Position numbers and translations under genes: made by a program. A DNA stretch of 64,000 nt from the NCBI RefSeq assembly GCF_900618535.1, contig NZ_UYJA01000006.1, positions 124,001 to 188,000 of the forward strand, written 5' to 3'. Source of the stretch: Pseudomonas bubulae (GTDB lineage: Bacteria; Pseudomonadota; Gammaproteobacteria; Pseudomonadales; Pseudomonadaceae). This document shows, in pieces, positions 17,831-25,843 of the stretch (position 1 is its first letter; every line of letters starts with the position of its first letter). The notes beneath the pieces are model-generated. The model searched no databases. It had not been told where the DNA came from and saw only the letters and a list, made by a program, of their open reading frames with translations.

Positions 17831-18838
17831 TTATTGCGCGTTGTAGATCTGGTCGAACACGCCACCGTCGTTGAAGTACTTTTTCTGCACGTCGCGCCAG
17901 TCGCCGAAGGTTTTTTCAACCGACAGGAAGTCGACTTTCGGAAAACGGTCGTTGTACTTGGCGAGAATTGCCTGGTCACGCGGGCGCAGGTAGTTTTTAG
18001 CAGCGATTTCCTGGCCTTCAGGCGACCACAGGTACTTGAGGTAGGCTTCGGCCGTGGCGCGGGTGCCTTTTTTGTCGACCACTTTGTCCACTACCGTCAC
18101 AGGCGGCTCGGCTTCTGCCGATACGCTCGGGTAGATCACTTCGAACTGGTCGCGACCAAATTCACGGGCGATCATTTCCGCCTCGTTTTCGAACGTCACC
18201 AGCACATCGCCGATCTGATTGGTCATAAAGGTGGTGGTGGCTGCACGACCGCCGGTATCAAGCACTGGGGCCTGCTTGAACAACTTGGCCACAAAGTCCT
18301 TGGCCTTGGTTTCGTCACCGCCGTTTTTCAGTACATAGCCCCAGGCCGACAGGAAGGTGTAGCGGCCGTTACCCGAGGTTTTCGGGTTGGGTACGATGAC
18401 CTGTACGCCGTCCTTGAGCAGGTCGGGCCAGTCTTTCAGAGCCTTGGGGTTGCCCTTGCGCACGATGAAAACGGTAGCCGAGGTAAACGGTGCGCTGTTG
18501 TCCGGCAGGCGGGTGACCCAGTTTTCCGGGACCAGATGGCCGTTGTCGGCCAGGGCATTGATGTCGGTGGCCATGTTCATGGTGATCACGTCCGCCGGCA
18601 AGCCATCGATGACCGAGCGGGCCTGTTTGCTGGAACCACCAAATGACATTTGTACGTTGAGCTTTTCGCCGTTGTGCTCTTGTGCCCAGTGCTTCTGGAA
18701 GGCTGCGTTGTAGTCTTTGTAGAAATCACGCATCACATCGTAGGACACGTTTAGCAGTGGCGGTGGGGTCGCTGCACTCGCGACACTGCCAAGGGCCAGG
18801 CCAGCGGCCAGAATTGAGGCACTAAAGAGTTTTTTCAC
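17831..18838 (-). CDS. sbp: Sulfate ABC transporter periplasmic binding protein
   Basis: A 335-residue secreted binding protein. It has a cleavable signal peptide (residues 1-22, ending ASA-AT) and the Sbp/CysP pattern LLNVSYDVMRDFYKDYN, FGGSSKQAR and VPNPKTSGNGRYTFL. It should deliver sulfate or thiosulfate to CysT/CysW/CysA, which are not in the window. The start is GTG at 18838, with AAGGA 7 nt upstream. Solitary sbp copies are common in Pseudomonas. Confidence 0.92.
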   Translation of the reverse strand: MKKLFSASILAAGLALGSVASAATPPPLLNVSYDVMRDFYKDYNAAFQKHWAQEHNGEKLNVQMSFGGSSKQARSVIDGLPADVITMNMATDINALADNGHLVPENWVTRLPDNSAPFTSATVFIVRKGNPKALKDWPDLLKDGVQVIVPNPKTSGNGRYTFLSAWGYVLKNGGDETKAKDFVAKLFKQAPVLDTGGRAATTTFMTNQIGDVLVTFENEAEMIAREFGRDQFEVIYPSVSAEAEPPVTVVDKVVDKKGTRATAEAYLKYLWSPEGQEIAAKNYLRPRDQAILAKYNDRFPKVDFLSVEKTFGDWRDVQKKYFNDGGVFDQIYNAQ

Positions 18839-18931
18839 TGCGCATTCCTTGTTATAGGGAGCAATAAGGGCAAATTGCCAGTAACTATAGCGACTGTCGC
18901 ATAGTCCTTAAAAGATTAAAAAGTGCTGTGG

Positions 18932-19753
18932 TTATGCTTTTTTCGTAAAAAGAGCATTGCCGCACCGTGAACAAAAAGACGCCGATTGTTCGTGAGTGTT
19001 CTTTTTGCAGGTCGGGCAGTCGTGCTTGAGTTGCTCGCCACGCATGGCGTTGGCCAATTCGGCAGTGAAGATGCCGGTGGGCACGGCAATGATCGAGTAG
19101 CCGGTGATCATCACCATCGCCGAGATCACTTGCCCCAGTACGGTTTTGGGCACTATGTCACCAAAACCCACAGTCGTCAGGGTGACAATGGCCCAATAGA
19201 TACTTACCGGAATACTGGTAAAGCCGTTTGCAGGCCCTTCGACCACATACATCAGACTGCCGAACACCGTAACCAGGGTGGAGACGCTGACCAGGAACAC
19301 GATGATTTTTTGCTTGCTGCCGCGCAGCGCCGAGAGCAGATAGTTGGCCTGGCTCAGGTAGGGGCGCAGCTTGAGGATACGAAAAATCCGCAACATGCGA
19401 ATGATGCGGATGATCAACAGGTACTGCGCGTCGCTGTAATAGATCGCCAGAATCCCCGGCACAATGGCCAGCAAATCCACCAGGCCGTAGAAGCTGAAGG
19501 CGTAACGCAGAGGTTTGGGCGAGCAATACAGACGCAGGCCGTATTCCACGGCGAATACAAAGGTGAAACCCCACTCGATATAGGCCAGCAGTTTGGCGTA
19601 GTCGCGGTGAATGCTGTTGATGCTGTCGAGCACCACGACCACCAGGCTGCACAGGATGATCAGCAGCAGGGCGGTGTCGAAACGCCGCCCCGCCGGGGTA
19701 TCGGCCTGAAAGACCATCACATACAAGCGCTGGCGCCAGTCATTGTTATCCAT
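18932..19753 (-). CDS. Voltage-gated-type potassium channel (Kch-like ion transporter)
   Basis: A 273-residue six-helix channel subunit. The S4-like helix is arginine-rich (IIRIIRMLRIFRILKLR), and the pore loop has the potassium filter TLTTVGFGD followed by IVPKTVLGQ. After the last helix a C-terminal zinc ribbon appears (CPTCKKN then CSRCG), a feature of bacterial ion-transporter proteins. It sits in the inner membrane. A physiological role in potassium or membrane potential control is inferred from the family. Confidence 0.9.
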   Translation of the reverse strand: MDNNDWRQRLYVMVFQADTPAGRRFDTALLLIILCSLVVVVLDSINSIHRDYAKLLAYIEWGFTFVFAVEYGLRLYCSPKPLRYAFSFYGLVDLLAIVPGILAIYYSDAQYLLIIRIIRMLRIFRILKLRPYLSQANYLLSALRGSKQKIIVFLVSVSTLVTVFGSLMYVVEGPANGFTSIPVSIYWAIVTLTTVGFGDIVPKTVLGQVISAMVMITGYSIIAVPTGIFTAELANAMRGEQLKHDCPTCKKNTHEQSASFCSRCGNALFTKKA

Positions 19754-19792
19754 GCAGGTTGCTCGATGCCCAAAGGTCAGAAGGTTCGAGTA

Positions 19793-20680
19793 TTAACGCT
19801 CAATGCGCAACCTGCATTGTTCTTGTGCAGGGTGCAGGATGCGCACACTGGCGTGCACCAGCCAGCATCCGAGGATAAAGGGTGCGGTCAGGGGGGCGAG
19901 GCCCAGGGCAATAAAGCCCGGGGTGATCAGCAAGGTCACGATAATCCCCGCCACGGGCAGCCAGGGACGCCGTGCTTGCTGACTCAGGGCCAATGCGGCG
20001 AGTGCAGGGTTGTAGCCGGCCAGGCCGTCCAGTGCAGCCGCGCTGTCCTGTTGATACAAGGCAAACAGCATACCGGTCAGTGAACCGGTGATGGCCCATA
20101 GTGCCGCGCGCCAGTTGCTCAGCCACAGGCCGATCACAATCAGCAACCCGGCCAGCGGGTGTGGCAGCAGCATGACCTGGGCAATGCCCTTGAACAGCCC
20201 CTGTGCCAGTGTGAGGCCATTGACGGCCTGGGTGTGGTCCATGGCTTGTGCAGGCGGGTTGGTCAGGTGCAGCAGGATCCAGCCAATACCCACAAACGGC
20301 GCGGTGTAGGCCAGCAGGCTTTGCCCGGGGGTGGCGCGCTTGAGCCACTGATGCACGAGCATCGTACTCAGTCCGGCACTGGCAATGATCAGCAAGGGCA
20401 ACAGGGCAGACCATTCAAGCTGGTGGCTTATCAGCAAGCCCAGCAAGATACCGTTGTAGCTGTACAGACCCGCCTGGCGTTCGGCCTTGGGATAGTCGCG
20501 CCGTTGCGCGGTGAGGAGCCCGGCAATACCGCCGAGCAAGGCGCCACCGAGCAGGGTGGGGGCACTGATCAGAATGGCCAGCAGGCACAGCACGCCGCAC
20601 AGAGGATGACGCTGGAGGAAGATCTGGCCGAAACCGGCGCACAGGGCCGTCGCCCAGTCGGGGCAGGGGTTTGAACTCAT
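19793..20680 (-). CDS. Urea transporter (UT family)
   Basis: A 295-residue polytopic protein of the urea transporter family: LLGGALLGGIAGLLTAQ, LYSYNGILLGLLIS, LLAYTAPFVGIGW and GYNPALAALAL are the duplicated family motifs. UT proteins are channels for urea. Urea is released by ureidoglycolate lyase in the purine pathway encoded further right in this window, which would fit, although urease genes are not seen here. It precedes the glxR-hyi-gcl region but is separated from it by a long hairpin repeat. Confidence 0.85.
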   Translation of the reverse strand: MSSNPCPDWATALCAGFGQIFLQRHPLCGVLCLLAILISAPTLLGGALLGGIAGLLTAQRRDYPKAERQAGLYSYNGILLGLLISHQLEWSALLPLLIIASAGLSTMLVHQWLKRATPGQSLLAYTAPFVGIGWILLHLTNPPAQAMDHTQAVNGLTLAQGLFKGIAQVMLLPHPLAGLLIVIGLWLSNWRAALWAITGSLTGMLFALYQQDSAAALDGLAGYNPALAALALSQQARRPWLPVAGIIVTLLITPGFIALGLAPLTAPFILGCWLVHASVRILHPAQEQCRLRIER

Positions 20681-20692
20681 GATTGTTACCTG

Positions 20693-20784
20693 GTAGTCGC
20701 AGCCGAGGCACGAAGGCTGCGAGCTCTTGATTGGCTCCCTGCATGATCAAGAACTCGCAGCCTTCGTGCCTCGGCAGCGACTAC
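20693..20784. repeat. Long inverted repeat, 39-nt arms (second REPIN-like family)
   Basis: Left arm 20693-20731 and right arm 20746-20784 match at 37 of 39 positions, with a 14-nt loop. Cores read GCCGAGGCACGAAGGCTGCG and its complement. It lies between glxR (20824) and the urea transporter gene, both on the minus strand, and could terminate or stabilise transcripts. The arm design resembles the repeat at 38325-38471. Confidence 0.85.
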
Positions 20785-20823
20785 AGGTAGTGCGGTCTCC
20801 CCAAAAAGGGCAGACCGGTGGGC

Positions 20824-21714
20824 TTACTTGTCGCGAATCGAGAAGTTGGCCATGTGCTCCAGGCCCTTGATCAGCGCCGAGTGGTCCCAGTTGCTGCCAC
20901 CGATGGCCGCGCAGGTGCTGAACACTTGCTGGGCATTGGCGGTGTTGGGCAGGTTGATCCCCAGCTCACGGGCACCGGCCAGGGCCAGGTTGAGGTCTTT
21001 TTGATGCAGGCTGATACGGAAGCCCGGGTCAAAAGTGCCCTTGATCATGCGCTCGCCGTGCACTTCGAGGATTTTCGAGGAGGCAAAGCCACCCATCAGC
21101 GCTTCGCGAACCTTGGCCGGGTCAGCGCCGTTTTTCGCGGCAAATACCAGGGCTTCGGCCACGGCCTGGATATTCAGGGCGACGATGATCTGGTTGGCTA
21201 CCTTGGCGGTTTGACCGTCGCCATTGCCGCCCACCAGGGTGATGTTCTTGCCCATGCTCTGCAGCAGCGGCAGGGCGCGGGCGAAGGTTTTTTCGTCACC
21301 GCCGACCATGATGCTCAGTGAGCCGGCCTTGGCGCCAACTTCACCGCCGGATACCGGCGCGTCGAGGTACTGAGCACCCTTGGCGTTGATTTTTTCGGCG
21401 AACGCTTTGGTGGCCGTAGGCGAGATCGAACTCATGTCGATCACCACCTTGTTCGGGCTCAGGCCCGCGGCGATGCCGTCCTCACGAAACAGCACATCCT
21501 CAACCTGAGGGGTGTCCGGCACCATGACGATGATGAATTCGGCTTCCTGGGCCACTTCTCGCGGGCTGGCCAGGGCGATTGCGCCAGCGGCAACCAGATC
21601 GGCCGGTGCGGCGCCGTGGTGGGTCGACAGAAACAGGCTATGCCCGGCCTTCTGCAGGTTGCTGGCCATGGGTGAGCCCATGATGCCCGTGCCGATAAAT
21701 CCGATTTTAGCCAT
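20824..21714 (-). CDS. glxR: Tartronate semialdehyde (2-hydroxy-3-oxopropionate) reductase
   Basis: A 296-residue beta-hydroxyacid dehydrogenase. It has the N-terminal dinucleotide motif IGFIGTGIMGSPMASNL, substrate motif DAPVSGGEVGAKAGSL and catalytic lysine region AKVANQIIVALN. It reduces tartronate semialdehyde, the product of Gcl, to glycerate with NAD(P)H. It is the last gene of gcl-hyi-glxR, 90 nt after hyi. The glycerate kinase and pyruvate kinase genes that often follow in Pseudomonas are absent here. Confidence 0.93.
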   Translation of the reverse strand: MAKIGFIGTGIMGSPMASNLQKAGHSLFLSTHHGAAPADLVAAGAIALASPREVAQEAEFIIVMVPDTPQVEDVLFREDGIAAGLSPNKVVIDMSSISPTATKAFAEKINAKGAQYLDAPVSGGEVGAKAGSLSIMVGGDEKTFARALPLLQSMGKNITLVGGNGDGQTAKVANQIIVALNIQAVAEALVFAAKNGADPAKVREALMGGFASSKILEVHGERMIKGTFDPGFRISLHQKDLNLALAGARELGINLPNTANAQQVFSTCAAIGGSNWDHSALIKGLEHMANFSIRDK

Positions 21715-21762
21715 GACAAATCCTCTTGTTTTTCTTAGGGCGATTCAGAGTAGGTGGTCTGA

Positions 21763-21801
21763 TGTGGGAGCGGGCTTGCTCGCGATGGGATCGCTCCCAC
21801 A
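21763..21801. repeat. Short REP hairpin between hyi and glxR
   Basis: TGTGGGAGCGGGCTTGCTCG at 21763-21782 and a truncated opposite arm CGCTCCCACA at 21792-21801. It is inside the gcl-hyi-glxR transcript unit and may affect mRNA stability. Confidence 0.75.
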
Positions 21802-21804
21802 GAG

Positions 21805-22587
21805 TTACACCGCGTTATGGGTCTTGAGCCACGCCAGACCGGCCTCGGTGCTGGTCAGCGGCTTGTACTCACAGCCAACCCAACCCTGATAGCCGATGCG
21901 GTCCAGGTGATCGAACAAAAAGCGGTAGTTGATTTCGCCGGTGCCCGGTTCGTGGCGACCAGGGTTATCGGCCAGCTGGATATGGTTGATCTGCGGCAGA
22001 TGAGTCTGCATGGTGCGGGCCAGGTCACCCTCCATGATTTGCATGTGGTAGATGTCGTATTGCAGGAACAGATTGCTGCTGCCGACCTTTTCCTGGATCG
22101 CCAGTGCCTGCTGGGTGTTGTTCAGGTAAAAGCCCGGGATGTCGAGGGTGTTGATCGATTCCATCACCAGCTTGATGCCGACTGCCTGCAGCTTGTCGGC
22201 GGCGTATTTGAGGTTGGCGACGAAGGTTTTTTCGACCGTGGCGTCGTCCACGCCCTGGGGGCGGATGCCGGCCAGGCAGTTGATCTGGTCGTTGCCCAGC
22301 ACTTGCGCGTAAGCGATGGCCAGGTCGACCCCGGCGCGGAACTCTTCAACCCGGTCCGGCAGGCAGGCAATCCCGCGCTCGCCCTTGGCCCAGTCACCGG
22401 CCGGCAGGTTGAACAGCACCTGGGTCAGTTTATTGGCATCGAGCTGGGCCTTGATGTCGGCCGAGTTGTAATCGTAAGGGAACAGGTATTCAACGCCATG
22501 AAAACCAGCGTTGGCGGCCGCTTGAAAACGGACAAGAAAATCCTGCTCGGTGAACAGCATGGACAGGTTGGCGGCAAAACGCGGCAT
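21805..22587 (-). CDS. hyi: Hydroxypyruvate isomerase
   Basis: A 260-residue TIM-barrel isomerase of the AP-endonuclease-2-like superfamily. It begins MPRFAANLSMLFTEQDFL and contains the conserved LVMESINTLDIPGFYL, NLFLQYDIYHMQIMEGD and DNPGRHEPGTGEINY segments with metal-binding Glu, Asp and His. Hyi interconverts hydroxypyruvate and tartronate semialdehyde and lies between gcl and glxR as in the glyoxylate operon of other proteobacteria. Confidence 0.94.
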   Translation of the reverse strand: MPRFAANLSMLFTEQDFLVRFQAAANAGFHGVEYLFPYDYNSADIKAQLDANKLTQVLFNLPAGDWAKGERGIACLPDRVEEFRAGVDLAIAYAQVLGNDQINCLAGIRPQGVDDATVEKTFVANLKYAADKLQAVGIKLVMESINTLDIPGFYLNNTQQALAIQEKVGSSNLFLQYDIYHMQIMEGDLARTMQTHLPQINHIQLADNPGRHEPGTGEINYRFLFDHLDRIGYQGWVGCEYKPLTSTEAGLAWLKTHNAV

Positions 22588-22607
22588 GGTGAACTCCTGC
22601 TTTTTGT

Positions 22608-22628
22608 CCCCTCTCCTCGGGAGAGGGG
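22608..22628. repeat. CCCTCTCC-type palindrome
   Basis: CCCCTCTCC, 3 nt, GGAGAGGGG in the gcl-hyi gap. Near copies lie at 31510-31530 and 31571-31591. These short GC-rich palindromes form a third dispersed repeat type in the window. Confidence 0.65.
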
Positions 22629-22642
22629 GTGAGGGCTATAAA

Positions 22643-24418
22643 TTAATCCAGCATCGAAATGGCGGTCGGTGCATCGTTACCCACCAGCGCCAGGTCTTCA
22701 AATTCATTTACGCCGTTGATTTCGGTGCCCATCGAGATATTGGTCACACGCTCCAGGATGATTTCCACCATCACCGGCACGCGGAATTCCTTGATCAGCT
22801 CCTGGGCCTTGCGCAGGGCAGGCTGGATTTCACTCGGTTCGAACACGCGCAAGGCCTTGCAACCCAGGCCTTGAACGACGGCCACGTGGTCAACGCCATA
22901 GCCGTTAAGCTCCGGTGCGTTGAGGTTGTCGAAAGCCAACTGCACGCAGTAGTCCATTTCAAACCCGCGCTGGGCCTGACGGATTAGCCCCAGGTAGGAG
23001 TTGTTAACCACCACGTGGATATAGGGCAGGTTGAACTGAGCGCCCACGGCCAGTTCTTCGATCATGAACTGGAAGTCGTAGTCGCCGGACAGTGCCACCA
23101 CATTGCGATCAGGGTCGGCCTTGACCACCCCCAGCGCCGCCGGAATGGTCCAGCCCAGAGGGCCGGCCTGGCCGCAGTTGATCCAGTGGCGAGGTTTGTA
23201 CACATGCAGGAATTGTGCGCCGGCAATCTGTGACAAACCGATGGTGCTGACATAGCAGGTGTCTTTGCCGAACACCTGGTTCATTTCTTCGTACACGCGT
23301 TGTGGCTTGACCGGCACGTTGTCGAAGTGGGTCTTGCGCTGCATCGTGGCCTTGCGCTGCTGGCAGTCCTGCAGCCAGGCGCTGCGGTTTTTCAGCTTGC
23401 CGGCAGCTTTCCATTCGCGGGCTACTTCAAGGAATACCTTGAGCGCGGCACCGGCGTCGGAAACGATGCCCAGATCCGGGTTGAATACCCGGCCGATCTG
23501 GGTCGGTTCGATATCCACGTGAATGAACTTGCGGCCTTCGGTGTACACATCCACCGAACCGGTATGGCGGTTGGCCCAGCGGTTGCCGATGCCCAATACC
23601 ACATCGGACTTGAGCAGGGTGGCGTTGCCATAACGGTGCGAGGTTTGCAGGCCGACCATGCCCACCATCAGCGGGTGGTCATCGGCGATGGTGCCCCAGC
23701 CCATCAGGGTCGGAATCACCGGGATACCGGTCAGTTCGGCGAATTCCACCAGCAGGTCGCTGGCGTCGGCATTGATCACGCCGCCACCGCTGACCAGCAG
23801 CGGGCGTTCCGCCTGATCGAGCATGGTCAGGGCTTTTTCGGCCTGCAGCCGGTTTGCCGTTGGTTTGGCCAGTGGCAGCGGTTCGTAGGCGTCAATGTCG
23901 AATTCGATTTCGGCCATCTGCACATCGAACGGCAGATCGATCAGCACCGGGCCAGGGCGACCGGAGCGCATTTCGTAAAAGGCTTTCTGGAAGGCGTAAG
24001 GCACCTGGCCCGGCTCCATCACCGTGGTCGACCACTTGGTGACGGGCTTGACGATGGCGGTGATATCCACCGCCTGGAAGTCTTCTTTGTGCATCCGTGC
24101 CCGTGGGGCCTGGCCGGTGATGCACAGAATCGGGATCGAGTCGGCCGAGGCACTGTACAGGCCCGTCACCATATCGGTACCGGCAGGCCCCGAGGTGCCG
24201 ATGCACACGCCGATATTGCCGGCCTTGGTGCGGGTATAGCCCTCGGCCATGTGCGAGGCGCCTTCGACGTGGCGAGCAAGGACGTGATCGATGCCACCGA
24301 CCTTTTTCAGGGCCGAGTACAGCGGGTTGATGGCGGCGCCCGGGATACCGAATGCGGTATCGACACCTTCGCGACGCATCACCAGAACGGCGGCTTCGAT
24401 TGCTCTCATTTTGCTCAT
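22643..24418 (-). CDS. gcl: Glyoxylate carboligase
   Basis: A 591-residue thiamine-diphosphate enzyme. The N-terminal pyrimidine-binding domain starts MSKMRAIEAAVLVMRREGVD with FGIPGAAINPLYSALKK; the C-terminal diphosphate-binding motif is GDYDFQFMIEELAVG followed by NN. Gcl joins two glyoxylates to tartronate semialdehyde and CO2. I chose ATG at 24418, giving the usual length, over an upstream ATG at 24454 that overlaps the putative operator. First gene of gcl-hyi-glxR. Confidence 0.96.
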   Translation of the reverse strand: MSKMRAIEAAVLVMRREGVDTAFGIPGAAINPLYSALKKVGGIDHVLARHVEGASHMAEGYTRTKAGNIGVCIGTSGPAGTDMVTGLYSASADSIPILCITGQAPRARMHKEDFQAVDITAIVKPVTKWSTTVMEPGQVPYAFQKAFYEMRSGRPGPVLIDLPFDVQMAEIEFDIDAYEPLPLAKPTANRLQAEKALTMLDQAERPLLVSGGGVINADASDLLVEFAELTGIPVIPTLMGWGTIADDHPLMVGMVGLQTSHRYGNATLLKSDVVLGIGNRWANRHTGSVDVYTEGRKFIHVDIEPTQIGRVFNPDLGIVSDAGAALKVFLEVAREWKAAGKLKNRSAWLQDCQQRKATMQRKTHFDNVPVKPQRVYEEMNQVFGKDTCYVSTIGLSQIAGAQFLHVYKPRHWINCGQAGPLGWTIPAALGVVKADPDRNVVALSGDYDFQFMIEELAVGAQFNLPYIHVVVNNSYLGLIRQAQRGFEMDYCVQLAFDNLNAPELNGYGVDHVAVVQGLGCKALRVFEPSEIQPALRKAQELIKEFRVPVMVEIILERVTNISMGTEINGVNEFEDLALVGNDAPTAISMLD

Positions 24419-24444
24419 TGTTTTGTGCCTCTTACGTTTTGTAA

Positions 24445-24454
24445 TTGTATACAA
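24445..24454. promoter_or_regulatory. TTGTATACAA operator before gcl
   Basis: A perfect 10-bp palindrome, TTGTATACAA, 27 nt upstream of the gcl start codon. The same sequence recurs before three other genes of the purine/glyoxylate region. Its shape fits GntR/FadR-type regulator sites (inference). Confidence 0.7.
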
Positions 24455-24585
24455 GTGGCTGTTGGGCGAGTGTATTCATCCTCCGCTGTGCAGGTCAATG
24501 GCTTTTATCGATTCGATGGTTGATCACAAGCAAGCCTTGTATTCAGGCTTGTTCGCTGGGTTTTGTTTTTTTGATTGCTGAAAAA

Positions 24586-24595
24586 TTGTATACAA
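24586..24595. promoter_or_regulatory. TTGTATACAA operator before the GlcG/HbpS-like gene
   Basis: A second perfect TTGTATACAA, about 90 nt upstream of the ATG at 24686 in the divergent region shared with gcl. Confidence 0.7.
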
Positions 24596-24685
24596 AATAG
24601 ATTTGTATTGTGTTCTATTGGTGTTATTGAGTGCGCCTCGCGAGGTGCGCCGAAGGCTTTCCATAACAAGATAAGGATGGCAACC

Positions 24686-25126
24686 ATGAGTGCTTTAACC
24701 TTGAAAGTCGCTTTAGAACTGACCGCTCAGGCCTTGAGCGTCGGGCGTCAGATCAGTGCTGCGCCGCTGACGGTAGTGGTGCTCGACAGTGGCGGGCATT
24801 TGCTGGCGTTGCAGCGCGAAGACGGCGCCAGCCTGCTGCGCCCCAGCATTGCGATTGGCAAAGCCTGGGGCGCGATTGCCTTAGGCAAGGGCTCGCGTCT
24901 GCTGGCACTGGACGCGCAACAGCGCCCGGCGTTCTTCGCGGCGCTTAATGGCATGGGGCAAAGTGACGTGGTGCCTGCGCCGGGTGGGGTATTGATTCGT
25001 GATGAGGCGGGGCAGGTAATCGGTGCTGTTGGTATCAGCGGCGATACGTCGGATATCGACGAGCAATGCGCGATCAGCGCGGTAGAAGCGCTGGGCCTGC
25101 GGGCGGATGCGGGGGTGGCGGTCTGA
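24686..25126 (+). CDS. GlcG/HbpS-family heme-binding-like protein
   Basis: A 146-residue protein of the GlcG/HbpS fold: LTVVVLDSGGHLLALQREDGA, then GGVLIRDEAGQVIGAVGISG. Members are found near glycolate and glyoxylate genes and some bind heme or corrinoids; the biochemical role is unclear. The start is ATG at 24686, placed 8-9 nt after AAGG; the in-frame ATG at 24677 directly abuts that site and is less likely. It is divergent from gcl and shares its operator-type palindrome, so co-regulation is likely. Confidence 0.85.
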   Translation: MSALTLKVALELTAQALSVGRQISAAPLTVVVLDSGGHLLALQREDGASLLRPSIAIGKAWGAIALGKGSRLLALDAQQRPAFFAALNGMGQSDVVPAPGGVLIRDEAGQVIGAVGISGDTSDIDEQCAISAVEALGLRADAGVAV

Positions 25127-25147
25127 TTTGGGCTGAGTGATTGACCG

Positions 25148-25211
25148 CCTTCGCGAGCAGGCTCGCTCCCACAGATTGTGCGCAGGGTGGGAGCGAGCCT
25201 GCTCGCGAAGG
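25148..25211. repeat. REPIN, left flank of the RAYT gene
   Basis: Two perfect 25-bp arms (25148-25172 and 25187-25211) around AGATTGTGCGCAGG. Arms carry TTCGCGAGCAGGCTCGCTCC. Positions 25149-25211 are identical to 25769-25831 on the other side of the RAYT gene. Confidence 0.92.
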
Positions 25212-25304
25212 CATTGTTGAGACACATTCAGCTAAAAAACGCCCCGTCCTCATTGTTCTTTCAGGGCTAGCCTTTTCATTACTCATCTATGAAAAGGCAA
25301 AGGA

Positions 25305-25763
25305 ATGCCGTCTTTAGCTGCTTCACACCGCCTGCGTATCGGCCGCTGTTCCGAGCCAAATCGAATTTACCTGTTGAGCACCAACACGCTCTGCAGAGAG
25401 CCCATCTTTAAAGACTTTACCTTGGGACGATTAGTCGTCGCACAATTTCGCGCTGCCCAAGACCAGGGTTTTGCAGACTCGTTGGCCTGGGTCGTCATGC
25501 CAGATCACGTTCATTGGTTGATCGAATTACACCGTGGGACGCTCGGTGGCTTGATGCAACGAACCAAGTCTTTGAGTACCCAGGCTGTCAGGCGATCAAC
25601 TGATCGCAAAATCAGCCTTTGGCAAAATGGCTTCCATGACCGGGCATTAAGGCGAGAAGAGGATCTGGTGAATGTTGCTCGTTATGTTGTCGCCAATCCG
25701 TTGCGGGCACGACTGGTCGAGAAGCTCGGTGACTATCCCCTGTGGGATGCAATCTGGGTTTGA
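25305..25763 (+). CDS. REP-associated tyrosine transposase (RAYT)
   Basis: A 152-residue single-domain Y1 transposase of the IS200-like superfamily. The metal-binding HUH motif is VVMPDHVHWLIEL (about residues 63-75), and the presumed catalytic tyrosine lies in the helix NVARYVVANPLRARLV near residue 126. The C-terminus LGDYPLWDAIW is typical of Pseudomonas RAYTs. RAYTs bind and cut REP sequences and are thought to spread REPIN repeats; they are single copy and normally do not move themselves. Two identical REPINs flank the gene 94 nt before and 5 nt after. The start ATG follows AAAGGA. Confidence 0.93.
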   Translation: MPSLAASHRLRIGRCSEPNRIYLLSTNTLCREPIFKDFTLGRLVVAQFRAAQDQGFADSLAWVVMPDHVHWLIELHRGTLGGLMQRTKSLSTQAVRRSTDRKISLWQNGFHDRALRREEDLVNVARYVVANPLRARLVEKLGDYPLWDAIWV

Positions 25764-25768
25764 AAGGG

Positions 25769-25831
25769 CTTCGCGAGCAGGCTCGCTCCCACAGATTGTG
25801 CGCAGGGTGGGAGCGAGCCTGCTCGCGAAGG
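25769..25831. repeat. REPIN, right flank of the RAYT gene
   Basis: 63 nt identical in sequence and orientation to 25149-25211, starting 5 nt after the RAYT stop. Arms of 24 bp around the same AGATTGTGCGCAGG loop. Confidence 0.92.
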
Positions 25832-25843
25832 TCCCAGCGTGGT

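Noticed and set aside
23300..24523. Long open frame on the plus strand opposite gcl
   Set aside because: It is antisense to gcl, has low-complexity composition and no family match; long mirror frames are common in GC-rich DNA.
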